Assembly: GCA_022496205.1 (NCBI GenBank)
Contig: WTXD01000001.1
Location: 620,001-684,000 of the forward strand
Source: Gloeopeniophorella convolvens
Lineage: Eukaryota > Basidiomycota > Agaricomycetes > Russulales
DNA length: 64,000 nt
Reading direction: 5' to 3'
Shown here piece by piece: positions 46,634 to 56,612 of this stretch. Position numbers and translations under genes: made by a program. The notes under the pieces are model-generated. The model saw only the letters and a list, made by a program, of their open reading frames with translations, made no database searches and was not told the DNA's origin. Each line of letters starts with the position of its first letter. Positions within the stretch are counted from its first letter, which is position 1.

Positions 46634-49600
46634 TTAAAATGGCAACTCGCTTAGCGACAGCTCGCTCTCCGCAGGAGACGGGTTTGGTGAGGTGCGCTGG
46701 ATGGCTTCTACCTCCTTCTCTTGGATGATGGCAGCCTGCCGCGCGACAGTCGCAGACTCGTACTGCTCCTCCGACGGCATCTCCGCAGGCGGGCTCTTCG
46801 CCATCTCCACCTCGTCGTAGTTCTGCAGTGCTTTGCGGAAGTCCAGCATCCATGGATGATCCATGAGTTCAAAGGCGCTCGGCCGGACTGTTGCGTCCAC
46901 GGTGAGGCACTCTTTGATGAAGTTGATGCCGAGCTCGCTGAGTTGATCGGGCTCGGGTAGGGGAGGGTGCTGCGTCGCGACACCGATGTGGTACATGATG
47001 GTCCTGTGGGTGAGGGTCAGAACCGATATCCCATGGCCCAAGGCAGAATACAGGACTTACCACTCGTTGTCCAGATGGCTCCACGGCTTCTTGCCGGTCG
47101 CGAACTCGAGAACGACACATCCCAGCGCCCAGATGTCCATCGCGCCGTGTCGGCCACTGCTGTCGCTCTTGATGACCTCTGGTGACATGTACATTGGAGT
47201 ACCCGTCAGATTGCTACTTATGCCCACGCCGAGTCCGCCGCCAAGGACGCCCTCCGTTGGGCGGCGCGATCGCATCATCGTCCGGTGATTTCTTGCGAGA
47301 ATCTTGGCCGCGCCGAAGTCCACGAACTTGATCACGCCGAGATGATCTAGCAGAATATCTGTGCAACAACAACACTATCCAGTTAGTATTTCTGTCGCTG
47401 ATGGGGCGGTGACTTACTGTCCGGCTTGATGTCGCGATGCACGATGCCCTTCGAGTGGAGGTAAGCGATGCCTTCTAGCATTTGCATGGTGTACACTTGG
47501 GTGATGTGCTCGTCCTCGAAACGCCCCAGTTCCAGAAGGGCCGCTAAGCTTCCACCTTGGCAAAACTCTTCGAATATATAGACCTTGTCCCGGTGCACTT
47601 CGATGCCATAGTACTCGACAATGTTTGGATGGCGCAACATCTCCATTACCCGCAGCTCGTCGCGAATTTGCTGATACAAGCTTGGGGAGCCGGCGAGCTC
47701 CTGGAACTTGATCTCTTTCACCGCCATCAGCGACCCCGAGTCCAGGTTGACCGCCGAGTAGACAGAGCCGAATGCGCCTGCGCCAATGAACCTTCCTTGT
47801 TGCCAGCGAATGGAAATGTTAGAGCTGAATGAAGCGAGGAAGACAAGCGACTGGTCCTCCAGCTTTTCATCGTCGAGCACGCGGCCGGCCATGCGTTGTT
47901 CGGACGTGATAGCAGCCCTAGCACCCTCCAACTGCTCCACCGCTTGCGTCGTCCTCTCCCAGAACTCGCTGATGGACGGATCGAGATAACCTGCACCATT
48001 CGTGCGTTCATTCTTGCCGAAGGAAGAGAACATCTCGTCCGCGTCCAAAGGAGCCTCCTGGCGCCGCTGACTTTGGTCCTCCTTCTCCTTGCTCGCTTCC
48101 AGCGTAGAGCGCGCACCTAGGATGTCGAAATGGCTGATGAGGAGCGTCATGCAGCTCGCAACTTTCTGCTGGAGCATCTCGAACTGGTCGTTGGGGAGCT
48201 GGAGGATGTTGCTGCGCGTGCGGTGTAGCGCGAATTCTAGCGCGTTCACAGCCCACTTGAAGGTTTTCCCCTCATTTGGATCGCAGTCGTCGCAAATGAA
48301 AGACACCCAGGAGATCGCGAGCTTGACGAGCAAGCGATTGAATTTAAGCATAGAGGACTTGTCCATAGTCTTCTGAACGTGTTGGCCATGCTCAGATGCG
48401 AACAAATACCAGCTCTCGAGGAGATCCTGTCGTTTGTTATAGTCTCTCAGAGAATTGCGCACGTGGTGGACGGACTCCACAATTGACTCTGCAAGACGAT
48501 TAGTGGCGCGAACGATCTTCCTAACCTCTCGGTGGACAGAAGGTAGGTGGGCTTGATGCTCTATGATGCAGATAGGAGGCTTGGTTTCCATTTCAATGGG
48601 TGTCCCATCGTCGTCCAATTGGAGATCGTCCTCTGGAAGGAAGACCTCGGCAAACGCTTCCTTTGCCAATGCCAGCCGATGTTGACTTCCATCTGCTACG
48701 AGGCGAACGCGATCGTCCTTCAGGTCCAAGTCGATCTTCGGAATCTCCAGCATATAGACAAGTCCGTTCCAAAGAAACCGACTCCGGGGGGATAGGATTA
48801 GGAGGTACCCGGCTTCGTCGGGGAACTCGGTCTGGAGGTCATAGATGTCGACAATCTTGCGCCCATCATCCTCGAGCAGCTCCGTTACATGAAATGCCTC
48901 CAGAAGCATTCGACGAATATAGTCCGGATAATTCCGCAGAGACCTCGAGGCAACAATGTATGTTCCTTCCTCCTCGTAGGTCTGGGTGAAGACGAGAAAG
49001 TGATCTGTTTCCACCAGTTGAGCGATGAAAAGATCTATCGGGATATCTTCTAAGGTATATTCTGCGGAGTTGTTGAACCTCTGGTAGATGAGACTGAATA
49101 GTTGTCAGCTGAGCAAAAGACATGTCACAGGTGAACTAACCGGACAAAGCGCTGCAATTTGCGGTATCTGAGACGAACGCTGTCTAGGATCTTCCCATAC
49201 CAACCGACCATCTGTTCATCGTTCATATCTTGTTGAGACATGATAGTCGCAGATCCGTCGACGCTGGATCCGGACTTGCGCTGCTGTCCTGATATAGGTC
49301 TCTGGGAAGTGGGTACACGAACTTGGGTGTCGAAGAAGTTGGTAACGCGGACCATCAGTTTGTTGGTAAGTGCGCTGCCAGGTTATTCAGACACGTGAAT
49401 GACTATCAATTCAAGCTCACATACCATAACTGCTCTGCAACCATTGATGCGCCACCTGGCACGGTCAAGGCGACGTCGTTGAAAGTTGGCCATTGGCTTT
49501 CAATCACATCGGTCTCTTTGAAGTAGATATCTTTCGCTCCGCTCTTCAACTTCCAGTGGATCAACTTGAAGAGAAAGCTTAGAGCATTCAATACGACGGT

Positions 49601-51070
49601 ATCGTAGTCACTACTGATGCAGGGCGGTAGATTCCAGTTGCCTCCTGGATCAGGTGAAAGAAAAGCCTCGTATTGACGCTTCAGAGTACATGCAATCCCG
49701 ATGTTGAGTTTGAGATCGTCCGTCATCTGGTCAATGATAATGACTGCGGGATCCTTCAACTTCTGCGCGTAGTCCAACCTGACTCGCAAGCTTGCCAAGG
49801 CAAGCTGAGTGGGGAAAGAGATTAAGGGGACGAGCTCTCGCTCGAAGGATGGGAGGTTCATTTTCTTCAGCAGAGGTGCCAAGTTGACTTGTGCATCGCG
49901 GGCTGCACCTATGAGCGAGTGGACCGTCGTCATGAAACCCTTCGCGAACGTCATCTGGATGGACTCTTCCTTCAGGGCCCTTTCGAGGAATGTCGTGCCA
50001 TCTGCGACGGGGCCGTTGTCACCAAGGGTGTAGCTGGCTCCCAGAGGATTTTCTGGGCTCGAAACTGGAGCAGTGACATCCAAGGTCTCGCTTCCCGTCC
50101 ACTTTCGTAGGACATTGATTTGGCGTCGAAGGGAGGTGAAGACGGTAGACCAGGTGATCAGAGCGTCCCTGTGGGACTGGAAGTCGGCATCTCCGACGAT
50201 GGGCTTATCGAGGTGCAGAGCTTTGAGTGTGGGGTACAGGGTGTGCACGATGTCCAGATGCCGCAGTACCTCGTTCACCTGTCGTAGAGCGACTGCTCCT
50301 GGGTCATCGGTGCTCTCGAGGTCTCTGGCGCGAAAAACCAACACCTCATTGATGACAGGATCGACTGTCCGTATCCTCAGGTCCTCTAGCCTCTTCCTCT
50401 CGTCTTCTTCAGAGGTTCCTCTGATTTTGGCTCGGATCCCCAACCAGAGGTTGTGATTATACTTGTCCTGCTCCTCGCCAGAGGTCGCCAGTGCTGTCGC
50501 TATCCGTGTCTTCTCCGACTTCAGCACGTCTCCATCGAGGACAGACGCAAGCATCGTTTGCCACTCTAGCCGCTCTCTGTCCTCCGCCGTCTCAGGTTCA
50601 ACGGACTCTGACTCCAGCAGGGAGGAGAACTTGTCATGGACGTCACCGGAACTATCTAGCAGCGCACGGCCAAAGTCTTCCTCGTCGCTGTCCCCAGCGT
50701 CGACGAGCTGCCCCAAGCCTCGTTGGAAATACTGGCTGTCGGGGTCGTTCCTAGGGTCGTCGGAGCCGGAGCCAGAGCCATAACGCAGAAGGAACTGGGA
50801 GAAGATGTCGTGATACCTCGCATAGTATTGAGGAACCTGTGCAGATGACGAAGAGGATGATGGAGGACCGCTAAGGGAGCCTGCGGGGGAGTAGGTGTTG
50901 AGACGCGACTTGAGCCGCATGCTTCCTGAGAGTGTGGAACTGGTGGTGGTAGAAGATGTGGAGGAAAACGCAAGGGGTCTGGGGGGCTGTTGCAAGTCCC
51001 AGCCATCCTCCTCTTCCTGGGGGGTCTCGACCTCTGCGTGGGGGTACAAGGAGGGTGTGTGCCGAGGCAT
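46634..51070 (-). CDS. SSK2: MAP kinase kinase kinase of the HOG/Sty1 pathway (SSK2/Wis4 type)
   Basis: Ssk2/Wis4-type MAPKKKs link the Ssk1 response regulator to Pbs2 and Hog1 in osmotic and oxidative stress. ATG 51070 opens a disordered Ser-rich N-terminus (MPRHTPSLYPHAEVETPQEE). The large regulatory domain (50750-48000) has YYARYHDIFSQFLLRYGSG and ESWYLFASEHGQHVQKTM, typical of this subfamily. The C-terminal kinase domain shows the glycine loop GAGAFGSVYS, MAVKEIKF, HRDIKPD, then after an intron NILLDHLGVIKFVDFGAAK, GTPMYMSPEV and DIWALGCVVLE. It ends SELSLSELPF at TAA 46634-46636. All kinase residues are present. Head-to-head with RBG1, 178 bp apart. Full length is close to 1,300 residues. 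Confidence 0.93.
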
Positions 51071-51248
51071 CTTGCTCGCTGCTTGAGAGCGAAGACGGGC
51101 CTGGGCCAGACGCACGCACGGGCCGCTCACGCACTTTGTACTCTGCGCTTGCGGGCCGACTCGCGGGCCGCTCCAGTCACTCACACCTTGTCCTCCGCGA
51201 CGACCGCGAGCACCCCGGAGCCCAGACACACGTAGGAATCATACCATC

Positions 51249-53243
51249 ATGGGTGTTGTAGAAAAGGTCCAATTCTCGATGTGCACGAGGTCCGTGACGC
51301 TCATTTCTGTAATGTAGATCAAGGAGATCGAGGGTAAGCAATGTCGCGCGCATCGGTCCTGCTTCCTTCGCTCAATGGTCATCGGGATGCGCAGAGGAGA
51401 TGGCGAGGAGTACGTGGATCATTCCTGCTTGTCGCGTATCCGTATGAATGCTGCCCAATAGCGCAGAAGAATAAGGTGTGTTGCGCCAACGCCCACCCTG
51501 GCGGAGCTTGACACGCTCTCTTGAGTAGGCGACAGAGTACCATCTGGGTCTTTTGAAAGCCAAGCTTGCGAGATATCGGGCGCAACTCCTGGAACCCCCC
51601 TCAAAGTCTGGTGGTGCTGGCGCCGGCTTTGATGTCCAAAAGTCTGGGGACGCCAGAGTAGCTTTGATTGGCTTTCCCTCGGTCGGGAAGGTGCGGCCAC
51701 TCTTTCAGATGCGAAACACTCTCTGTGAACTCTGCTAGTCCACCCTCTTAAGCAAAATCACTCACACAGCGTCTGAAACTGCTGCTTACGAGTTCACGAC
51801 CCTTACGGTGCGCTCCTCGAGCCGTGTTACTCCAACAGAGCCTGAAGCCATGGCGTTTTTACACAGGCGATTCCAGGCGTCATCGAGTACAAAGGGGCGA
51901 GGATTCAATTACTCGATCTCCCAGGTATTGTTGAAGGTGCCAGTCAAGGACGTGGCCGTGGTCGCCAAGTTGTCTCCACTGCGAAGACAGCAGATCTAAT
52001 CGTTATCATGTTGGACTCCACCAAGTCAGAGGAGCAACGACGGCTACTAGAGATTGAACTAGATGCCGTTGGGATCCGTCTAAACAAGAAAAGGCCAGAT
52101 GTTGTCTTCAAACGCAAGACTACTGGCGGGGTGAGAAGTAATCAGTATATCGATGCTAACTCGACTTACCTGTGGTATCTTTCCCAGATCACCGTATGCC
52201 GGTTCTTGCACGAGTGGCTCCCGTCTTTGGTCTGACTATATGCTCAGTTGACTGCGACCGTAAAGCTCACCAAGACTGACGAGAAGACAATCCGGACGAT
52301 CCTTGCAGGCTGTACGTACTCCCTCGCTTTTACCAAACGGACGCTGATTCTTTTCCCCAGACAAGCTGCACAACTGCGACGTGATGATAAGAGAGGATGT
52401 CCGTCACTCTTCTTGGACCTCGACTGCGCGGCTGACTGAAGACTAGATCACCACAGACGAATTCATCGACGTTCTGATAGGTACTAAAGTGACTCAATCT
52501 CGTGAACCTTTTCTAACTCACTCGTCAGGGACCCGGAAGTATATTCCATGCCTTTGTACGTTGTATCGAAATCCCTCGAACCTTCTGAGTGACATCTCTC
52601 CCAGATGTCTTCAACAAGATCGATGCCATCAGCCTCGAAACCATGGACCGACTAGCCCATGAAGAGCACACCGTTGTCATCAGCTGTGAGATGGACCTGA
52701 AGTTAGTTCTGAGTTTTCGGCTCAGTTCTATGGCGTTGATCTTGTGCAGTTTGAATCACCTCATTGACCGGATGTGGGATGAGCTCGGGCTCGTGAAGGT
52801 GTATACCAAAAAACGGGGCGCACACCCTGATCTTGACGACCCGATCTGCATGCGCAAAGGCTCTACGATCGAGGTAGATGTTGGCATATCCACCCGGTGC
52901 CCAGACTACTCATAGCCCCTAGGATGTCTGTAATGGCATTCACCGATCTCTGGCGACAAACTTCCGGTATGGATTAGTATGGTCAGTGTTAGTTCTTACC
53001 ATGTGCAGGCACATCGGCTCACGGTCCCCAGGGTGAGGCGCACTGCAATGACAAGGGTTTCTGTACTTGTGATGACTAATACCTACCCGTGCAGGGCAAA
53101 TCTTCCAAATTTGCGCCTCATGCACAGAAAGTTGGGCTCGGCCATCTCGTACAAGACGAAGACGTTGTGTCGAGTGCGTGGTTATCAGCAGACTATCTCC
53201 TGGCGCACTGATACCGAGCACTCTTACAGTATTCACCAAATAA
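51249..53243 (+). CDS. RBG1: Developmentally regulated GTP-binding protein Rbg1/DRG1
   Basis: Rbg1/DRG1 is a ribosome-associated TRAFAC GTPase that, with Tma46, eases translation stalls. I trace 18 exons: 51249-51266, 51318-51333, 51395-51409, 51462-51475, 51529-51690, 51739-51807, 51867-52130, 52188-52193, 52248-52311, 52361-52398, 52447-52480, 52529-52555, 52605-52701, 52750-52873, 52923-52981, 53032, 53095-53173 and 53230-53243. Motifs: [27 protein letters not shown]1 GFPSVGKSTLLS (split by an intron), G3 [21 protein letters not shown]4 NKID, and TGS domain GLVW then [14 protein letters not shown], ending DEDVVSIFTK. All motifs are intact if the 6-nt and 1-nt exons are real. Introns are 48-62 nt. 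Confidence 0.9.
52188..52193 (+). other. RBG1: 6-nt exon (ATCACC) of RBG1
   Basis: Flanked by introns 52131-52187 (gtgaga...cccag) and 52194-52247 (gtatgc...ctcag). It encodes Ile-Thr, which completes the conserved GGI(N/T)LTAT motif of DRG1 proteins. Skipping it stays in frame but removes a conserved Ile. Confidence 0.75.
53032..53032 (+). other. RBG1: Candidate 1-nt exon (G) of RBG1
   Basis: The conserved VWG motif needs one extra base between TG (ending 52981) and GGC (53095). A single G at 53032 is flanked by AG on its left and GT on its right, giving introns of 50 nt (gtcagt...ccccag) and 62 nt (gtgagg...gtgcag), both normal for this gene. A branch-like CTAAT lies in the second. A single 113-nt intron would shift the frame. 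Confidence 0.5.
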
Positions 53244-53676
53244 GACCAACGGGTTAGACCGCGCGCCTAGGTTAGACAGACCTCGTGTGACAGCATGGTA
53301 GACGATAGCGCGCCGTAGGTCACAGAACGTTCCGCATGACTCGGAGTTATGGGTCAAAGAAGGTCAAGACTATCAAAGATGGCAGTAGAGCTCACGTGTA
53401 TTCTTCATGACGGCACGGCTATGGCCACGGCAATGAAACTTAGCCCTGTATGTTGAAGCGAGAGCGTGTTTCGAGCTTGTCAGTTATACTCTTGGCTAGT
53501 GACTAGCTGCGAAGTCTGGCAGATGCCCGGGACAGTACTTTCTCCTTGATGTGGCGCCATCAATTGGTCATTGCAGTGTAGCGCCTTTAAATCGGCATCG
53601 CGACAGGTCTTTCAAAAGACGTTTTGCCAGTCTGCATCTCCCTTTTTCTCACTCCCAGATAACCCCCTTTGTCATC
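53244..53676. other. Spacer between RBG1 and the MBL-fold gene
   Basis: A 433-bp intergenic stretch containing the promoter of the downstream gene, including TTTAAATCGG (about 53585). No coding frame of note. Confidence 0.55.
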
Positions 53677-55179
53677 ATGTCAGATATCCCCAGTCGCCTG
53701 GTTGAAGCCGCTCCTGGCATAGAATTCATCTTCCTTGGCACGGGCACCTCTGGCAGCCTCCCCAACGTATCATGCCTCACCGCTCCGGAGGGCGATGCTC
53801 CTTGCAATACATGCCTTTCTACACTCAAGCCCGAGGGTAAAAAGAATGTCAGGAGGAACACGTCGGCAGTCATGCGCATTGAAGGAAAGGATGGGAAGAA
53901 GAAGTGAGTTCTCATTCAGACGAAACCTCCTGCTTCATGACCGTGGGTCATCGCGTGGTTTAGGACCATCGTCATTGATGTCGGCAAGAATTTCCAGGCA
54001 GCAGCCGTGGAATGGTTCCCAAAATATGGACTACGTCGCATTGATGCAGTCCTGATCACCCATGCACATGCTGACGGTTCGTTTCGTCTGTATCGAAGAT
54101 TGATCGAGTATTTACGCGCGATTTCCGGTAGCGATGAACGGGTTGGATGACTTGCGAGGTTAGTCGAGCAGTATGACCAAATAGCGTTCACCGACCCACC
54201 GAACAGGGTGGACCTTGAGAGGATCTATTCAACAATACATCGACGTCTATGTATCCCAAGCAACATTCACTGAAGTTGAGCGCTCCTTCCCGTACATGGT
54301 TGCTAGGGAATTCGCCTCTGGAGGTGGCGACGTGAGTGAGACCCTTGGTTGTGTGTTACCTCTCTCACCTCTCCCCAGATACCAGAGTTCAAATGGCACA
54401 TCTTCGAGGACAAGGTGCCGATCGACGTCGCTGATTCGGGGATATTCTTTACCCCATTCGAAGGTGAGGTTTCCCTTTTGCATCCTTGTGAATCAGGGAA
54501 AGCGCTGACGCAACCGAACGCAGTGCAACATGGACGACTGTGGGCTGCCGCGGCGCCTCCTGCGTTCTCCCCGACCCCGGTGGGAACCACGCCATCTACC
54601 CCGACGCAGGTGCCCTCGACACCCAAGGGCAGCAGTACTCCCACTCCTCTCCTGGCGCCGCCGATTGTGCCTGGCCCCTCACCCCGCCGGCCCCTCGCTA
54701 GCGCCAACGACGGTGAGGGGGTGCCAGAGCTCCATCCGTATCTGTGCCATGCCTTCAAGATTCAAGACTCTGTGATATATCTGTCTGATGTGTCGTGGAT
54801 CTCCGAAGAATCATGGGCCGTCTTGAGCCAGCCTTCTATCAACGACCCCTCGCACCAATACGCTGTTGCTATTGTTGACTGCTTGCGGCCAATTGCTCAC
54901 ATCTCACATTACGGGATTCGAGAGGCCGTCAATGTCGCAAGGAAGATCAACGCGCAACGAACGTACCTAACTGGGTTCGGCCACGAGGTGTCCCATGAAG
55001 AATACGTTACCATTGGCGAGCATGTCGGCGGGAAGGTCATTGACAGCCCGACGGAGAAGGAGAAGCTGTGTATTGGACTGGTGGACGAAGGGAAGAAGGT
55101 ATGGCTGCGGCCGGCGCACGATGGGCTACGATTTGTGGTGTCCGATGACGGACGGGTCGAGGACAACAGCTACGAATAG
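53677..55179 (+). CDS. PhnP-like metallo-beta-lactamase-fold hydrolase
   Basis: A predicted metal-dependent hydrolase related to PhnP, the cyclic phosphodiesterase family. ATG 53677 gives MSDIPSRLVEAAPGIEFIFL, then GTGTSGSLPNVSCLT and a CNTC pair. TIVIDVGKNFQAAAVEWFPK follows after an intron. The metal motif is LITHAHADAMNGLDDLRGW: HxHAD is kept, but Ala replaces the His that usually follows Asp. The third and later ligands may be HPYLCHAFKI, YLSDVSWI and FGHEVSHEEY. A Pro/Ser/Thr-rich insert (54540-54710) separates the halves. Stop at 55177-55179, about 430 residues. Related fungal and plant proteins share the HADA form, so it is probably active, but its substrate is unknown. Confidence 0.85.
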
Positions 55180-55376
55180 ATGTGTAATAGAGGCTGACGT
55201 AGAGGATCTAATCTCATCTGGCCGCGGAGCGGCATTCCCCGACGCATCGAAGGATCCGCAACGGAAGGTTGGCGCGTCTGGATCTGGCTTGGCTTTAAAG
55301 CTCAGTTAGGCTCGCATACCCGACCCGACCCCATTCATTTCTTCATTGCTAGCCACCACCGGGATCGTTGTCCACA

Positions 55377-56160
55377 ATGAAGTTCTTCTCCCAATCCTTC
55401 TTGTACGAGTACGTCGGCCCCTCTTCTAGACCATCTCTCGGTTCTAACGCGCACCAGCGATCCCTGGCCAATCGTGACCCTCGCGTTCTACCTGCGCTAT
55501 CCCAACCCTTATGCTTCCCACGTCCTCTCCTGTGATGTTATCTCGCGTGACTTCACCCCCTCGGGCTCTCTCTTGACCACGCGCCTCATCCTCAAGTCTG
55601 CAACCTTGCCAAGATGGGCGCCAAAGGGCATAATCTCACGCTCCGAGAGTTGGATCCTGGAGGAGAGCGAAGTGGACCCACAGGGGAAGGTGGTGCGCTG
55701 TCGTACGCGGAACCTGGAGCATACCAAGGCTATGCAAGTACACGAGAGCCAGACTTTCAGTCAAGTGGAAGAGGGGTACGCGTCTTGTCCTGTTCACCCG
55801 GCCGATGTTCTCACGCGCGCTTCCAGGAAAACGTTGCAGACCACGGAGGCCCGTATCGTCTCAGGGTTTGGGTGGGGGCTCACGAAGCAGATCGAGAACT
55901 ATGGTATCGCTCGGTTCCGGAAAAACGTCCAGCGGGTACGTTGTTCTGGCCAGCTGTCTAGCGCTCGACGCTGACGCTGCTCTCAGTCTCGTGATGGCGT
56001 CGTCCTCATCCTCGACCTCATCCGCCAAGCTCGCCGGCAGCCCATGACGGTTGCGTCGTCGTACTTGAACCCCACGAGCGCTAGTCGTCTCTCAACGGCG
56101 CCTCGCATCCCTGAGCGACTCAGTTCAGAGCCCCACCAGTTTACCGAATCAAGCGATTGA
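55377..56160 (+). CDS. UPS1: PRELI/MSF1-domain lipid transfer protein, UPS1-like
   Basis: Ups1/PRELI with Mdm35 carries phosphatidic acid across the mitochondrial intermembrane space for cardiolipin synthesis. Exon 1 is MKFFSQSFLY plus two bases of Asp; exon 2 (about 55458-55933) gives DPWPIVTLAFYLRYPNPYA, HVLSCDVISRDF and LPRWAPKGIISRSESWILEE. NLEHTKAMQVHESQTF and GFGWGLTKQIENYGIARF are typical of the PRELI/Ups1 branch. Exon 3 after intron 55936-55986 encodes a basic C-terminal helix (SRDGVVLILDLIRQARRQ) to TGA 56158-56160. The first intron is phase 2 at the same Asp as in the UPS2-like gene, supporting common descent. About 225 residues. Confidence 0.9.
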
Positions 56161-56612
56161 CTTCGACTCGAGCGGCTTACGGACCCTATATTCAAAACCA
56201 TCATGACCAATCCACGCAGTGGTTACCTGATGTTACTCCACGGCACACACCCCTCTCCTTCTCGCACCGTTACTTAGCTTGTCTCGTCACTGTACTAATA
56301 TCATTATGCTATGACTTTTGCAGTTGCACATGTTTGCGTGGCAGAGGGAGTGAAACTCGTTCCCACAGCGCAGCCCGGGTTCTCATGCTGGTGTGGTCGA
56401 GATAGAATTAGGCTCACCTGGATGGGATATTCGCGGCCGCGGCGTCCTCTATTTCCCGGACCCGGTGTACAAGTGGTCGAGGCATAAAATGAAGCCGTAA
56501 CGACGGTGTATGGGCCCTTCCCTCAGCTCGCCGTGGCGTTGCCAGAGCAGCTTGAGAGCAGCTGACCGACGCGCACCGGTCCGCGGCGAACCGAAGCTGC
56601 AGTGCTCACCTC
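56161..56612. other. Spacer between UPS1-like and RIC1
   Basis: A 452-bp gap with 3' UTR and promoter. I see no motif I would name. A short frame from 56510 has no recognisable content. Confidence 0.5.

Noticed and set aside
51249..53243. RBG1 as a pseudogene, because simple splicing gives a frameshift near the 3' end
   Set aside because: All GTPase and TGS motifs are intact and the frame is restored by small exons with consensus sites; decay would not leave the downstream codons conserved.
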